From: Takashimella koratensis
Lineage: Eukaryota > Basidiomycota > Tremellomycetes > Trichosporonales > Tetragoniomycetaceae
Assembly: GCA_003116875.1 (NCBI GenBank)
Contig: BCKT01000001.1
Span: 1,049,486-1,113,485, forward strand
DNA: 64,000 nucleotides
Direction: 5' to 3'
Positions within the stretch are counted from its first letter, which is position 1. Every line of letters begins with the position of its first letter. Under the pieces are notes generated by a model that did not search any database, was not told the DNA's origin, and was given only the letters and a program-made list of their open reading frames with translations. The translations under genes were made by a program, and so were the position numbers. Positions 62,107 through 64,000 of this stretch are shown one piece after another.

Positions 62107-63430
62107 ATGTCAGCGTGAGTCTACTCTTTGGTATTTCCGGACCATCCCTCCTCCGATCACTATGACTAATACATCTCCCGCTTCACTTGCTCGCCACCGC
62201 CTCCACTTTCCCTCCCTCTCAATATCTGTTCCTCCTCCGCACCGCACCCCACTCCACCCTCCAGCCAAAACTACACCATCGACGACGCCTACTGGGGTAC
62301 CCCAGGTCTCGTCCTCAGCACCGGGTGGAACATGCTCCGCACCAACGGGTCAGACCAGTACCTCAACACCACCCAAGTGAACACCATGACCCCTCTTTTA
62401 GGGAATTTCTGGAACAATTCAATCAGTTGGACGACGACGATGAACGCCAGTACAACGATTGTCTTCGTAGGTGAGTGTGGTAACGATCTGGTACCTCGCG
62501 CCTCTTGCCGTACCAATGACCGCCTTTTAACGGATAGTGGCGCTGACTGAAAGTAATGTACCGCGTTACCACCCCTTTCTCTTCGTATACACTCTCACCA
62601 CACACCCTTGCAGGCACCGATATCTGGGCATACGGGATGGGAGGTCCAAACTGCGGCGACTTTCTCGCCACGCTAGACAACGCCACAGTCGGATCATACA
62701 GCTCTTCGGCCCCCTCGGACAACTACCACCAGCTCCTTTTCGCGGCACATGGACTCACCGACGCACCCCATGAACTCACGTTGACCAACGCTGGCCAAGG
62801 GACTTGGTTGGCTTTTGATGTAGCAATTATTAGCTCCACTCTGGCATTTGAAAAGTGAGTGCACGCGTCAGCTTCACCTGGCATCCCTGTCCCTTGTCGC
62901 TGGTCTTCCCTGCCTTTTGTTTCTGATGCGACAGCGCATAAGAGAAGGGCCCCACTGACTCGCCCAGCTCGACCGAACAAGCCGCTGCAGAAGCTGCCGC
63001 TGCCGCCTCTGAATCCGCTGCTGCCTTAGCCGCCGCCTCCGCGTCTCTCCTGGCCGCTGCCTCCGCATCCGCCGTCGCTGCCGCCGAAGCCGTCGGTTTC
63101 ACCTGGTCCGCTGCCCAGCTCGCCTCACTCTCCGAAACCTACACTTTCCACTGGACTTCAGCAGCTTATTTTGTCGTTTCTTTCTCCGCTATGATCATCG
63201 CCTGCCTGATGTCTCTCGCACTGACGCTCATCGTGAGAGGGTATAGAGGACGGACGGGGAGAATCGCGGAAGGGGAAAGTTATGTGGCGTATGAAGGGAA
63301 GAGAAGACCAGCAACGAGGATATTGGAGGCTCTGAAAGGGAGGAAAATATCGACACCGGTGCCGATGAGTGCAGAAGGGAGCGAGTTTACAACCGCGAGT
63401 GGGAAAGGTGACAAGCCGAGCGTTTGGTGA
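62107..63430 (+). CDS. Unassigned single-pass membrane protein with Ala-rich stalk
   Basis: No family is named. Four exons give about 306 residues: an 8-base first exon (62107-62114) continues at 62265 to read MSAQNYTIDDAYWGTPG. An exoplasmic-looking part follows with NXS/T sequons (NGS, NTT, NNS, NAS, NAT) and a repeated architecture of strands (IVFVG, TDIWAYGMGG, HELTLTNAGQGTWLAFDVAII) like the small beta-sandwich proteins common at basidiomycete surfaces. A long Ala/Ser/Glu stretch (63000-63090, about 30 residues) follows, then a membrane segment YFVVSFSAMIIACLMSLALTLIV and a basic cytoplasmic tail RGYRGRTGR. There is no clear signal peptide, because the first exon supplies only three residues; either it is a signal-less type III protein or an upstream exon is missed. 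Confidence 0.65.
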
Positions 63431-63727
63431 CAAGGGCAGGTCAGAGGGAGAAGGCGGGTTAGGATCTTAGGATGGGTAGCATACACGATAAGGGCGCCGA
63501 TTGGTTCAGAAGAGAATCAGAAACGTTTAAAAGCACAGGGATTCAATACAGCAGATATACCAGAGGGTGAGACGATACGGAACAGCACTACAGCGATCAG
63601 TAGATAAATGAGTCGTCACGAGTTACTGTAGAATGAAACTTTGATTGAACTTGTGAGGCCTTGCCCTATTCCCATCTCACCATTCACACTTCGTTCCCAC
63701 CTTTCATTATGTGTACAGTACTTCGCG
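63431..63727. other. Intergenic region at right end
   Basis: Between the membrane-protein gene and the minus-strand fragment. The plus-strand frame 63641-63988 is not supported as coding: it lacks codon bias and covers the likely exons of the opposite strand. Confidence 0.35.
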
Positions 63728-64000
63728 TTACCTGGCAGCCCGTGTCATCCCCTCGGTAGACGTGTCCTGCGATACCTCCTCATCCTCCACCGCCCACCTT
63801 CGCTCTCTCAGAATCCCATTAAATCGTGCCTAAATCAAGTCAACACACGTCCCTCGCTTTACACCGAGCCCTGTACCTTTTTTTTCGACAACAAAAGCTC
63901 CGCCACCCAGCCACTCACGATAGCTTCAGGGGCAGCAAAGTGTGCCGACACCTTTACTCTTTGCTCGTTGTCGAGGTCGAACGCATAGGAGCTAAGGGTA
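63728..64000 (-). CDS. Partial 3' end of a gene running off the window (tentative)
   Basis: On the minus strand the sequence entering at 64000 has an open frame (63919-64000) reading SYAFDLDNEQRVKVSAHFA, then a gtgagt donor at 63913-63918. A TGAC branch-like site and a TAG acceptor at 63830 give an 89-nt intron, typical here, and the frame then continues as ARFNGILRERRWAVEDEEV to a stop at 63728. The two pieces join in frame, which supports a real C-terminus of about 60 residues visible here. No family is recognised. It is convergent with the membrane-protein gene. Confidence 0.4.

Overview
The window is nuclear DNA from a filamentous or yeast-like basidiomycete, most likely a tremellomycete (Cryptococcus/Kwoniella/Trichosporon-like). 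This is inferred from dense short spliceosomal introns (about 45-120 nt, donors gtgagt/gtaagt, branch sites of the CTGAC/CTAAC type), moderately high GC, pyrimidine-rich leaders, urease accessory and RAX2 genes, and protein sequences that read as fungal orthologues throughout. No virus, plasmid, transposon, CRISPR or rDNA was seen. About 20 protein genes, one intron-containing tRNA and one gene fragment running off the right end can be supported.

Left part (0.4-23.1 kb): SMC3 (cohesin), a UreD-type urease accessory protein, a sphingoid long-chain-base kinase, an SLC38/AVT-type amino-acid transporter, the polarity protein AFI1, ribosomal genes RPS13 and RPS6 in divergent orientation, the mitochondrial nuclease-like LCL3, and a PLP aminotransferase with very small exons. 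Middle (23.1-34.6 kb): tRNA-Pro(AGG), glycerol kinase GUT1 behind a long promoter with a duplicated CACGTG/ATGACGCAAA module, a 2.1 kb repeat-rich gap with at best one uncertain small gene, then the splicing factors MSL5/BBP and SLU7 transcribed divergently. Right part (34.8-63.4 kb): UTP21 (rRNA processing), an unassigned BRCT-like protein, PEX19 (with a CLIM farnesylation box), RAX2 with a C-terminal SH3 domain, an ADP1-type ABC transporter, the Hsp70 exchange factor FES1, the P5B ATPase YPK9, and an unassigned single-pass membrane protein. A minus-strand coding fragment lies at the end.

The layout is compact and strongly alternating: eight divergent pairs (URE4/LCB4, transporter/AFI1, RPS13/RPS6, MSL5/SLU7, UTP21/BRCT, PEX19/RAX2, FES1/YPK9, and more loosely the end gene outside the window) share intergenic promoters, and six convergent pairs have 3' ends 165-455 bp apart. 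Functional links between neighbours are clear for RPS13/RPS6 (both 40S ribosomal proteins) and for MSL5/SLU7 (both act at the branch site and 3' splice site). I see no obvious new defence, secretion or biosynthetic system; the best candidates for novelty are the RAX2-SH3 fusion, the splicing-factor bidirectional promoter, the duplicated GUT1 promoter module and potential G-quadruplex repeats inside introns.
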